DNA from: Lichenostomus cassidix
Lineage: Eukaryota; Chordata; Aves; Passeriformes; Meliphagidae
Assembly: GCA_008360975.2 (NCBI GenBank)
Contig: CM039184.1
Span: forward strand, 39,543,797 to 39,607,796
Reading direction: 5' to 3'
DNA: 64,000 bases
Both the position numbers and the translations under genes were made by a program. The notes under the pieces were generated by a model. The model was not told the origin of the DNA. It worked only from the letters and a program-made list of their open reading frames with translations, and did no database searches. Below, piece by piece: positions 36,701 through 47,483 of the stretch. Every line of letters starts with the position of its first letter. The stretch's first letter is position 1.

Positions 36701-39700
36701 CACTGCAGTGCTTTTCTGCCCTTACTCTAGTGTCTCCTGTCAACATTCCCATTGCATTTTCAGTGAATTCCTACTCATTCTGAATGAAGAGAGGAACTGT
36801 CTTCCTCTCAACCAGAATTCTGCATCTATTTAGGGAATGCAGTTCTCTAAGACTTTTCTTTTAATTAAGCAATCCAATTCTATCCTCACAGGCTGCCATC
36901 TTTGTTGCTCTCCTAGATGTTATATTCATTTATGAGTCTTTAAGGTTAGCTCTCATTATTTAACTGGCTCTCCAGAGGCCTCACTATTACTCATTAAAAA
37001 AAAAAAAATCAGAAAGCCAGAAGAGTAATTGACATGCATAGATCCTACCCATCCTAATGTGCATTCCCTCTTTTTACACCATACAGCAGTATACATATAG
37101 AGTTTGCAATCCACCACATTTACTCAGATCTTCTCCAAAGAACCTCTGCTGGTTCCCTAATCTTTATTTGTGCAGTTGATTCTAATACACCTCCTTATAA
37201 ATTATTTCTTCCAGTCAAGTTCTTGACATTCCCATGCCCACTACTGTATGCTGTATAATCTAGTGATATGTATGTATTTACCTTAGCATTTTTTTTCTTC
37301 ATATTCTTTAATTCCTGGACTCCTGCTATCTACAGAGGAGAAGCATAATTATAGATTGATTATGGATCTTGAGTTCATCACTATCACCCTAAAAACATAG
37401 TTGTAAGAATTACTCTGTAGTAACATCAAAAGCTTTTTAAAAAAACAGCTCTGGTTCAAAGGGACATTACTGGTTGTGTATTGATTCTTTCCTCTCTCCT
37501 ACATCCAGAAGAAAACCGTTACACAAAATATGTTAGTGCAAGAAATACTCCTTGTACCAATTACAGGAATACTACCTGCCTTAATTCTTCTGCATCTTTA
37601 TGTAGATGTATAAATCTAGTAATTCTAACAGTTGTTACTTCTAATGAACCACTCAGAACTATTTTAGTACTGTAGCTTTAGAACTATAGCTTTTAGTACT
37701 TACCCATTGTACTTAGCACAACTCCTGCAAAGTTCTGAGTTCATTTTACTTGTCATAATTATCCTAATCTTTCCAGCCAATAAGCTTATTACAGAATTAC
37801 AGAATGGGTCAGGTTGGAAGGGACCACAGTGGGTCTTCTGGTCCAACCTCCCTGCTCAAGCAGGGTCATCCTAGAGCACATGGCACAGGATTGTGTCCAG
37901 ATGGTTCTTGAATATCTTACACTTATGATCAAAATGTGGATTAAAAAAAGATGATTTTTCCCTGGACTATGGTAGAAGCCTTACTCAGAAGTCACTGAGA
38001 CAACACAAAAATTATATAATCGTTTTAAAACTCTAGTCCATAAGCTTTTAAAATAATGTTTGACATAGCTATATGCTCATTTAAATTACGCAGCTCTCCA
38101 GTTTTACTACATAATGATTTAGATATGACAAACACTTCAGGATTTTTGGATGCTTCCCTATTCTCAAAAGCTGACAATTTTCCAAAGTAAACTGCATGAT
38201 AGCAGTGTTATGTCTAGAGGCAATTCTTGTGAAACCTTGCACAGAGGCAGCAAATCATAACATGCACACAACAAATTGTGTTCTCGTATTACTTGTACTC
38301 ACAAGAGATTGGAAACTTTTACAACTTGCAAAATGGATGTGTAAAGGGCAATATAAAACTATAGGTATTTTGACCACAAAGTTGATTTTTTTATTGCTGG
38401 TGTACTTACAAGATCAGTGATTTGGTCCTTGAAAGCAGAAGAGAAGTCACTGATGGCCTTTTTGCAAATGTTTGATTCTACACTTTGTCTGGAGAAGTCA
38501 GAGGGACAAAACACAACCCATGTGGTTTAGTAAAGGGAAAATCTCATCCAAAACCATTCCTCTGAGTAACAAATAAAACCCAAAGTCAAGCAGCTAGACA
38601 GCTGCTGAGCTTTCATATACTAGCAATAGCTTCATTTCTACCTTGAAAAATGTCAACTGAGATGTGTTGTTTATATTTGGAAAAATATCAAATCCCTGGA
38701 TATGTCAAGATCACATGGGAAAAAACATTTGTATCATAGAAACGTAATAATCATTAACATCAGAATGTAACCATGCAACACTGATTCCCTAAAGGATAGC
38801 CCATTAACAAAACCACAGATACTTCTTTTTAAAACTTTGAATATCCAGTCACGGGAAAGCAGAATATTTACCCGTAATTTGCTGCTATCTTCTCAACTTC
38901 AGCCAGAACAACATCCAGTTCTGTAATATCTCTAGAAGATCTCTTCAGCTCTTTGGGACACCAAACCTGTACAGAATGTGGGCTATCCACTGGAACTACA
39001 GAATAAATGTAAGCATTGCACAATTCAGGCATAGGTTCTAAAATGATAGAAAAATTATTGTACCCATTATCAAAAAGTTGTTAACATTCTAATACGAAAT
39101 TTGAGAAGAGGGATATGTGAATTATTTAATCTGCCTTCGGCTGAACAACTATGATAGATTTATCTGGGAGTACTTTAGAACTGGGATGATCAATGACATG
39201 CAACGTAATTCTTATTGAGTCAAGCAAGCCCAGGAATACATCAGTAAACTGATAAACTACATAATGTACTGTAGACAATAATTTTTTGTGTTAAAAAACT
39301 ATTGGCCTGAATTTGCAACTTGCATTATTGAAAGAATCATGAGCTTTATTTGTACACATTCTTTTCTTAATACCATATATGCTTCAAAAGCCCACAATAC
39401 ACAAATACATTTCTTTAAACTTTGCAATAGTATTACCAACTAATTCCACAAAAAGTTAAACCATGTTTCTTTACACATTTCCAAATGTAAATCTAATAAA
39501 TGATGGGGTACTGTTCAAAGGAAGTCATATAACCAAGAGACAGTTTTTTTCCTATTGAAAAATGCCACTGTCTTGAAGCTCCCTGTCTCAAAAGTCTTTA
39601 CACCAATAGCTGTGCCTGCACGGCAAGTCAGGGGCACTCCAAATTCTGCCCCACAGCTGCTGTTCCAGGCTTCCAGACCAAGGCATGTACTGACAACTCT

Positions 39701-42700
39701 CACAGCTTCATAGCCATGGCTCCAGGCTTCCCTCCAAAAGGAACTAGGCTGCTTTAGAGCTATAATGCACACCTATGCTTTACCCCTGCAGGGGAGCAAT
39801 AGGCAAGTCCAGGGATGCAAACATGGGGATCAAATGGGGGTCTACACCAAAACTGAAACTAAAACTTCACATTGCTAGAAGCACTATGTTGCTACATTGC
39901 AGAAATGAAAACCATTGAAAAGCATTGATCTTGAATGAAGAAAAGCTGTATGGGAGTTCTGGAAAGTCTACTTTACCAGAAGGATCTGATGTGTTCTCAT
40001 CTGCAGGCCGCTTCTTTTTTGCCTGGAATTGATCAGTATTCAGAGCCTTCTGTGATACGAAAAGCATATTAGGTTCCAAAATAGACCCTAGGTTTACCCA
40101 TTTAAACCCCTGAGAGATGGCAATTAGGCAGAATGCAGGAAAGCATTTCCTGACTGAAACCATCAGTAACATTTCTGTTCCACCAGTCCCACCCTGCTGC
40201 AGGACAGCAGCTGCCTGATCCCACTGGCCACCAAACCATCAGCCACCAGCAGACATCCCTAGGGAGCTTAAGGACCCTTGGTTCAGCACAGTCATTGCCC
40301 AGGATTAACATTTGTTTGATCAGCAGTGCCTCCTCACCTTCCTTTTCACCCACATTCTGTCCCAATCTGTTCTCTACTTGGAGTACTTGGTGAAACCAGC
40401 AGCACTTCTACAAGAGTGCTGCAGGCATCCAGCATACAGATGAAAGACTAACACTCTGTAGGGAGTGTACAATTCCAATAAATTTCAACACATAAAAAGC
40501 TCTTATGCAAACTACTGCACAGCTTCTTTTATCATAGGTTACTTTCTTGAGCCTGCAGATTGTTAACTCCCATTGTATGTGTGGAAGCTAAGTGGGCAAA
40601 AAGCATTTTACACTAATTGTGGATTAAGTGTGGAAAAACACTCATTCAAAACTGAATGGCTTCTAATTCTAAGACATATTCAAAATTAATTTTATCAATA
40701 TTCTTTTTTCCCATATATGTGTTTTCCTTCAATATCAAACAAGTAGAAATGATTCATATTCCATCTAGTATGCCATTCCTCAAGAACATACATTCTATAT
40801 ACAAAGAAAGTATTTGAAAGAAGGAAAAGAACATACTCCCAAATTAGCAAGAGAATAGGCTACAGGATCCAGGAACACCTGGCTGCTATATTCCCTGCTG
40901 ACAGGATGACTTGTAGCTTTAAGCATTTTTTTTGGCTGTCTCACAGGAATACTCTGAGGATTCATTATTTTGGACACAACTAAGTACTAAGACAATACTA
41001 CAAAACAAATGGAAGGTGTTTCTCTCCCCCCACCCTCCAAAGCAGGCATGGCATGAAGTAAACTAAAATTGACTAATAATACTCATGCAACATTTTCTGT
41101 ACCGCAGTTTCCTTGAGGGGCTCCTCTCCAGCATCAGCTGTGTTGAATTTCCGAACATCACCACCAGAAGGCTTTGATTGATGTGTTTTTTTACTAGGAA
41201 TAGAAAAACACACCCTACTACCCTCTGAGAAAGAATAATCTTCAACCATATGCACAACAGAACCTTGTGTTTTGGGGAACATTTTGTACAGCTACATCTC
41301 ATGAGTACTATTAAAGTTCTTGTCTGAATTAAATAGCAAGACAATTTCAGATTTAAACCAAATTTGATTTAACAGTTAAGAACTATACTAAAAAATAATT
41401 TCCTCTGCTACATATAATTTAACTGGCTTCTATCCAGTTTTCAATTTTTCCATCTTTTAACTTTACACACCAGCATTTAGAGAACTAATTGATACCTCAA
41501 AGAGTTATAAAATCCTTTCATATAAAAACAATGCAGTAAGTACTTAAATCACTCTACTGCTTACAAATGGCAGATTCAAATTTATTCTCCCATTCCTTTT
41601 ATACAATCTCCAACCTTACTTACTCATTTGGTTTCTTGTCTGGGAAATTTTGAGTAAAAGCATCTGCTTTATAAGCAACCAGGGAAACTTGACAAATAGA
41701 ACATTTTTCCCTTTAGATCTAAAAATTAAATGCTGACAATTTTACTTTTCTTTCACCAGACCTTTTGTTTGTATTTTGCCTTTGCAGTGCTGAAACGCGA
41801 CCAAGTGACTCATTTTGTGAATGTTCCTCTCCATAAGCATCCACAGCAGTACTGTGCAAAGGGTGATCTATAAAGAACAGAAAATAAACTGTATGAACAC
41901 TGCTCCTATCTTTTAAGGCAAAGAGCATTGCCTGCCATTAAGCATTTAGTTAGAATTTCTGTAGTTTGCTAACTAATAAAAAGGAAGTTCTCATTACAAG
42001 TATTACTTGAGGATAATGAAAAAATATACAGTGAAAATTTGCACAGTTTCCATACCCATCCACCTGCTATTTCTTTACAAACCCAAACCAAAGGTAACTC
42101 AGCACGTACATAGATCAAGCAAAATACTTTCTTTGAAACACAGTTCAAGTCTCTCTTTGCTATGGCATACATAAACCTTCTACACATTTAAACAACTACT
42201 TCCTTGTATTTTTTAATATAGTTTTTAAGCTGCTTTAGTGGATGCTATAAGAAGGCAATTACTGCTGGTAGAGAATATTTGTAAGTATAGAATTCTTGAA
42301 GGTAGCTACTAAAACAGATTAGAATTCTGAGAAATTTAAGGTTTTAGCGTGCCTTCCATAGTATAAATTTCCTTTTTAAACACACTGCCACAAAACTTTT
42401 TTGGTAGTTTACATTAGTGTCTGTGGGCATCCTTTTTATACTCTAAATACATACCACAGAAATAAGGAAAAGAGCGTTTCATTTTGCAGCCTTGCCTTAT
42501 AAACAACCCTTTTGCTAAACTGTTTTTTTATAGCTCATTTTTAATGCTCTTTCTAGTAGTCACATTTATATTTCCATAATTTTCTCAGAGTAATAACTAT
42601 TCCAGTTGAGAAATAGCTCTTAACATTTTCTCTACAGCTTCTAATTACACTGTTTTCCATATATAAAGATATATATCCAGATAGATATAGATATAACAGA

Positions 42701-44308
42701 GGACTCCACACAGGAGCATCTACTCCATCTGAATTGTTTCTCTTCCTGTATATTGAAGCCTCATTTCACAAGTCCAATACAAAGCATGGAAGTGGTTTTA
42801 ATCATTCACCAAAAATTGTATGGTTTTATGTTATTTTTTTAAAGTAACAGTTAAAAGGGGCAGAATAACACCCCTGCAAATGTTCAACTTTGCTGCCATG
42901 AATACTTTTACAATAGCAAACATTTTGCTTCATAATTTGTGTTATTTAATAAAGAGTAAGTTAAGATATTGAACTTTGGTGTTTAACTGCAAGTTCTTAC
43001 ACAACTGCAATATTATAATGTGTGAAATTTTACCATTCAGACTATAAGACTAGAATAGCCAGTATTTTTCCACTGACTTTTATCTGCACGTTACAGCATT
43101 ATTCTTGTTATTACTTCCTAAATTACAGAAAACAACACAAAATCCCATCTGTCTCTCCTGCCACTACCTTCTCTTGGAGAGAACCAAAACCTTTTCCTAA
43201 GTAAGCACTGAAGTATTTTGCCCATGTGGTTGGTTTGTGAAAATCATACATTAAATGACATTCAAGTTAATACTAACCAAAGGAATCATCAAGCTCCTCA
43301 AGCTGATTTGTTTCTGCTACCTTCAATATCCTTGAGACATCTGGTTCCTCAAGTGGAAGTGATTTCCAGCGAAGATTGGGGTTGGCTTTGCGCTCCTGGA
43401 TGGGTATGAAATTAACAGCCAGTTTATCCAGCTTTTTGAGTGTACAATAGATTAAATATGATAATGAATTTCAGGAACATATGACTAGATATACACTTAG
43501 ACGGAATCATATCGACTCCTGAGCTATGGCATAAGGATTTGAAGCATATTTTTTCCTCAGGCTATGGGTTTTACACGTCAACAATTTAATCTATGCATTT
43601 TCTTTTATGACACTGCCTTTAAACTTTTGCCTGTTTGAAAGTCAATGGTCCATTTTGTACTATTCCTAAGAGGAAGAAAAGAAAACCCCATGCTAGCACG
43701 CCAAGCAGGGACTGCACAGCAGCTCCCGTGCAAAGCAAGCCCTGCATTAACACCTGTGCATCCACCTCAGAGACAGCGCCTGACTGCACAGTGACAGCAC
43801 GGAATCACAGAGTACCCTGCACTGGAAGCGGGGTACCCACAGGGATCATCAGGGCCCTGCACAGGACACTCCAAGAGTCACACCAGGTGCCTGAGAGCAT
43901 TGTCCAAACACTTTTTCAGCTCTGCCAGGCTGGTGCTGTGACCACTTCCCTGGGCAGCCTGTTCAGTGCCCAGCCACCCCCTGGGTGAAGAACCTTTTCC
44001 GGATACCCAGCCTAAACCTCCCCTGACACCTCCTCCCCAGCTTTCATGGCATCCCTTTGGTCCTGCCACTGATCACCACAGAGAAGAGATCCGTGCCTGC
44101 CCTTGCACGTCCCCTTGTGAGGAAGCTGACACCACAGGGCAGTCTCCCCTCAGCCTCTCCCCTCACGGCCTTTCCCCCTTCTCGCGGCCCTCCTTTGGAC
44201 ACTCGATAAAAACAAAACACTACCTGTTTGAATTCTGCCCAACCTAGCCAAACTTACCTCTAGCTTATACCTGGTCTGATCCTTTTTTATTTTCTTCTTC
44301 GAGGCCAT
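33702..44308 (-). CDS. CENPU: Centromere protein U (CENP-U/CENP-50), CENP-O complex subunit of the inner kinetochore (complete CDS, 12 exons)
   Basis: CENP-U pairs with CENP-Q in the CENP-OPQUR complex, part of the constitutive centromere-associated network. Minus-strand exons: 44258-44308 (start at 44308), 43278-43395, 41746-41867, 41103-41291, 40837-40986, 39977-40049, 38872-38995, 38410-38488, 37282-37329, 35906-35967, 34507-34663, 33702-33839. Phases close and give 436 aa (human 418). The N-terminus MASKKKIKKDQTRYKLE is basic; a PLHST polo-box docking motif follows near residue 59-63. The middle is Ser/Lys-rich and likely disordered. The C-terminal third is a long coiled coil (VQVWCPKELKRSS, IANIKKKRQRLVQVREELI, LQREYAEVQERKSSLRQTIE) ending SLPALLVESRRILGAERHFE. 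The ATG has G at -3 and +4. The edges of exons 4 and 5 (41103-41291, 40837-40986) rest on weaker splice sites and on phase, so they are less certain. Confidence 0.93.
34507..34663 (-). CDS. CENPU: CENPU coiled-coil exon
   Basis: The 157-nt exon encodes AEPQLTQLQREYAEVQERKS and then SLRQTIELITDLKELQQD. Leu/Ile recur at heptad spacing, and the exon matches the human EPQLKQLQTKYDELKERKSS region, which pairs with CENP-Q. It ends in phase 0 before the last exon. Confidence 0.9.
37791..37920 (-). mobile_element. CR1 LINE 3'-end fragment
   Basis: The plus strand reads ACAGAATTACAGAATGGGTCAGGTTGGAAGGGACCACAGTGGGTCTTCTGGTCCAACCTCCCTGCTCAAGCAGG, the reverse complement of a CR1 3' end, then CTAGAGCACATGGCACAGGATTGTGTCCAG. 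It shares the CTTGAGCAGG block with the copy at 16140-16355, so the two are of one subfamily and in opposite orientation. It lies in a CENPU intron. Confidence 0.9.
41746..41867 (-). CDS. CENPU: CENPU exon with the PLHST polo-box docking motif
   Basis: The exon opens DHPLHSTAVDAYGEEHSQNE, aligned with human FDPPLHSTAIYADEEEF. In human CENP-U (PBIP1), Thr78 of PLHST is phosphorylated and bound by the Plk1 polo-box domain. Ser and Thr are both kept here (Thr about residue 63 in this model). The donor, AAA/GTAAAA, is weak but gives the right phase. Confidence 0.85.
41868..43277. other. CENPU intron 2
   Basis: AT-rich intron with a short TATA/GATA-rich low-complexity patch at about 42657-42696. 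I see no other exon, RNA gene or recognisable repeat. Confidence 0.5.
43800..44206 (-). mobile_element. CR1 LINE 3'-end fragment in CENPU intron 1
   Basis: The plus strand starts GGAATCACAGAGTACCCTGCACTGG and runs through CAGGTGCCTGAGAGCATTGTCCAAACACTT, GGGCAGCCTGTTCAGTGCCCAGCCACC, GGTGAAGAACCTTTTCC and CACTGATCACCACAGAGAAGAGATC, the reverse complement of CR1 3' sequence. It resembles the copy at 15203-15770 closely (shared GGCACCTGGTGTGACTCTTGGAG block) but is inverted. It ends about 50 bp from the donor of CENPU exon 1. Confidence 0.9.
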
Positions 44309-44523
44309 TTCGCCGTTGATTATATGCTACTGATGCAAAACCGAGGATGAAGTCAGCGCAAAATTGTCCCCGACACAAACCGGCTTCCCCTGTGGGAAGT
44401 ACGCTCCCTTCCCGTACTTGGGAGAGAACGGGAAATCTTTGTTACTTCAACTTATGATGCTCATCTCGCTTGAAAAGCAGTACAACTCATTTCCTCAGCC
44501 CAGGCCGACGTAGAGGTTACACA

Positions 44524-44545
44524 CATATATATATATATATATATA
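44524..44545. repeat. (TA)n microsatellite in the CENPU promoter island
   Basis: An uninterrupted run of about 11 TA units, preceded by ACACA, sits inside otherwise GC-rich promoter sequence about 220 bp upstream of the CENPU start codon. Confidence 0.9.
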
Positions 44546-44647
44546 GCACCTGTCAGCGAGCCAGCTATATGAAAAAGAAAGCGCGGCGCCGCAATTCACG
44601 GCTGTCCCGTCGCTCCACTGCAGCAGCTCTGTCCCGCAGATAGCCCT

Positions 44648-44903
44648 GCTCCCCGCCGAGCTCCCAGGCGGCCGGGCAGGGCAGCCCCGCTCCTCACCGA
44701 GCTCCCCAGCGGCCGGGCAGGGCAGCCGAGCTCCCCGCCGAGCTCCCCGGCGGCCGGGCAGGGCAGCCCCGCTCCCCGCCGAGCTCCCCGGCGGCCGGGC
44801 AGGGCAGCCCCGCTCCCCGCCGAGCTCCCCAGCGGCCGGGCAGGGCAGCCCCGCTCCTCACCGAGCTCCCAGGCGGCCGGGCAGGGCAGCCCCGCTCCCC
44901 GCT
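44648..44903. repeat. 41-bp GC-rich minisatellite, six full copies plus a partial one
   Basis: Six 41-bp units begin at 44648, 44689, 44730, 44771, 44812 and 44853, with a 10-base stub from 44894. The unit runs GCTCCCCGCCGAGCTCCCC then GGCGGCCGGGCAGGGCAGCCCC. Units three to five are nearly identical; units two and six share a CTCCTCACC variant; units one and six share CTCCCAGG. On the CENPU sense strand each unit contributes GGCGGGGAGCGGGG, a GC-box-like, G-run-rich motif. Confidence 0.93.
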
Positions 44904-45020
44904 GCCCTCAGCGCAGGCTCCCTCCTCCCGCCGTTGGAATCGCGCGCGCCGCGGGCGGGAAGGGAGGAAGGGGAGGAGCGGGCGGAGGCGCGGGCCGGAA
45001 GGGGAACAGCGACAGCGGTG

Positions 45021-45985
45021 TCACAGCGCCTTCCCCGCCTCATCGCGCTGGAGTGCATTCCTTGGGCCCAAGAATTCACCCAACCTCCCCTGCTTTAGCC
45101 AACCAAGTTAAAACAGTGAAATAATCACTTTCGGATCAGCACGTGGCAAATTCTCTTTAGACTTCTAATTTGGTGGTTATAGCACCCAGCCTCCCGCGGC
45201 ACAGATAAGACAGCACAGCTTTGTTTCTGTAGTGATGGCTGTTCCAGAAGGGGTTCTTTAACAGAACGTTACGAGCATAAACCTTAGATCCAGTTCTCAT
45301 CCATCTCTCAGCTGTCTCCGCTAGGAGAGGTGTGGTGACACATCCCTGTTTTTCCAAGCAGCAGGAGGATGTCATTCAATAAGTGAAATTTGGTTTAGGT
45401 TTCCTTCAGTATGGAAAAAAATGTTCAAAGGAACATCTAATATTGCTTAAAAGGAGAAGCTCTACCATGAGTAGAAGAGAAGGGTCCTTAGTATCTCACA
45501 CTGACATCTGTATTCACAGGGAGCTCTAAACAGTGTCGGTGCTGGTGCTTCATCGACCCTGGTCTGGTAACTGCCCCTGAAATCTGTCGTACCATACCCC
45601 CCCATTTAAGCCAAATGCACGGTGTGAGGACAGAAATAAGGGAACCCACTACCACCCAGGAGCTGCAAAAGAGTTTCAGAAAACTCTACCTTTCACGCAA
45701 GTAATTTGAGATGATGGTAAGAACACAACTGTCAGAAAAAGACAAAAGATTTGCTTGTTTAGTGATGTACTGAAAGAGCAAGTTACAAACAACAGCATCC
45801 CTTTCTTACAAATATTGGCCAACACCTTAAACATAAAAGGTCACTTTCCAAAAGTAAAATGTAAACAACCACCCTTTATACCGTATTTAGTATGTCTGTA
45901 GCAATGGAGATTTACAGCTTATCAGTTAAAAAATTACATCTGGGCTTGTTAGCAGCATTTTTCCTTGAAAAGCAAACACATCACA
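45021..45985. other. Spacer between the CENPU promoter and the ACSL1 3' end
   Basis: About 1 kb of mostly AT-rich sequence with no coding signal I can support. It separates two genes transcribed in the same direction (minus). Confidence 0.5.
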
Positions 45986-46004
45986 GCACTGAAATGCAGA
46001 AATA

Positions 46005-46600
46005 TTTATTTTGGTTTCCTTCATTGGTTTTGAAAATTGTTTTGGTTTTATAAAACATAGAAATAGCCAACACTAAGCAAACATTTGAATTTCAATGTAA
46101 CAAACTACTGCTCTAACATTTGACTTGGATTTGTGTACCTGAATTGCATACACATGAAATTTTGCTACAGAGTAGTGCATTACAATCACACACAAATCTT
46201 AGTGCAAACCTTGTTGTGCTTGTATTTTACATATATCCATGTTTTCAAAAAACAGCAATGAATGTTAATGCAAAACCAACTCTGTTAAGGATAGCAAAAG
46301 ACTTATGCTGTAATAAGGCTTATTTCTGCTGATTTTTCAACCAAAAGATAACTAGTTATTATTTTGCAATTTATCTGGGAATTAGGTTTTTATCCCTGAA
46401 CAAATACCTATCCTGGACCAACACAGTTCTGTTGGCATATATAAATAATTCCAATTGCTGCAAAGCATCAGGCAAAAACATTCTACCTGACCTATTCTGC
46501 TATTCAGTGAAGAATACTCAGTGGCTCATACATAAAGCACAGAAAACAGAGGTTATGTTAGAAGCTCTTCCACTTACAGAGGGCCTGGTGCATTTTTATT
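46005..46600 (-). terminator. Candidate ACSL1 poly(A) signals (AATAAA at 46595-46600 and 46005-46010)
   Basis: Minus-strand AATAAA hexamers lie about 0.88 and 1.47 kb past the ACSL1 stop. The family's usual 3' UTR is around 1.5 kb, which favours the distal one. The interval 46011-47483 would then be 3' UTR; it shows no open frame of note. Confidence 0.4.
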
Positions 46601-47483
46601 AAATGCATTTTAAATACAAGTTCATTACAGGGAAACAAGTGGCTAGTATAGGTGCAATGTTTACCCTGACTGTTAGCATAGCCCAGCCTCCTGATTTTGT
46701 TTTAAGGTCTCTAGTGTTCTTGACAGAGTTGGGTTCTGCCCATTTGCAGGGCTGGCACCACTCCAGGATCATGCTACTGTAGCAGAGGCTACACCTGCTG
46801 AATGAACTGCATCCACACAGCGTAGAACCACCATATGCAGACTTACTCTGAGGAGCTTCTGTTCACTGGTCTTTGTGTGGAGTGCTGACTTCTACCTTAT
46901 AGAAGTACATCTCATAACTGGCAGCAGATGTAGAAGGGAGACAGCTCAGATGCCTTGCCCCAGTTAATGTTGGGACTAACAAAAGATGTGATCCCAGCTA
47001 CACAACTGTAAGGGTTCGCAATTTTTGGTGGTTGGGTGGTGGAGTTCTTTTTTTAACAGATTAAGTAATTTTTCTGAGGATGCAAGATACTTAAGAGGCA
47101 TTTTCAAAGCTGCCAAATCCTTTGTGGAATTGACAACTGCAAAACACACTGCAGACAGCAAACATGCTGGCAATAAAACCTTAGTTCCTTGGTGAATGAA
47201 GGTGAGTCCCATTTTTGACCAAGGAAATATTAAATAACTTACATATAGTTACCATTTATAGTTAAGGCTCTTTTTGGAAATTGTAGGTCACCATAAAAAC
47301 AGTATGCAACACAACTTGACAGTAAGGCAGTGTTCCATTTCTTCAATGTTCCTATGGCAAGTACCCATTTTTGTACAAGTTAATGATTGCACAGTTTCCT
47401 TCCCTATTTTTGCTGTAGTCAAAATACAGATATGAAGGCCAACAGTAGACAGACATGTGCCACTTTCTTCATTCCATTTGCAG

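Larger units (their letters stand above)
44310..45020 (-). promoter_or_regulatory. CENPU CpG-island promoter
   Basis: GC content and CpG rise sharply from just upstream of the CENPU start codon to about 45020, then fall to AT-rich sequence. The island includes a TA repeat, a GC-rich 41-bp minisatellite, and a GCGCGCGCCGCGGGCGGGAAGG stretch near 44941. Transcription of CENPU should begin here, with a short leader since the ATG lies at the island's edge. No convincing TATA box is seen other than the TA repeat itself. Confidence 0.7.

Noticed and set aside
43635..44247. Open frames of 117 and 93 aa near CENPU exon 1
   Set aside because: They fall on the antisense CR1 fragment and its edges and have no similarity of their own.
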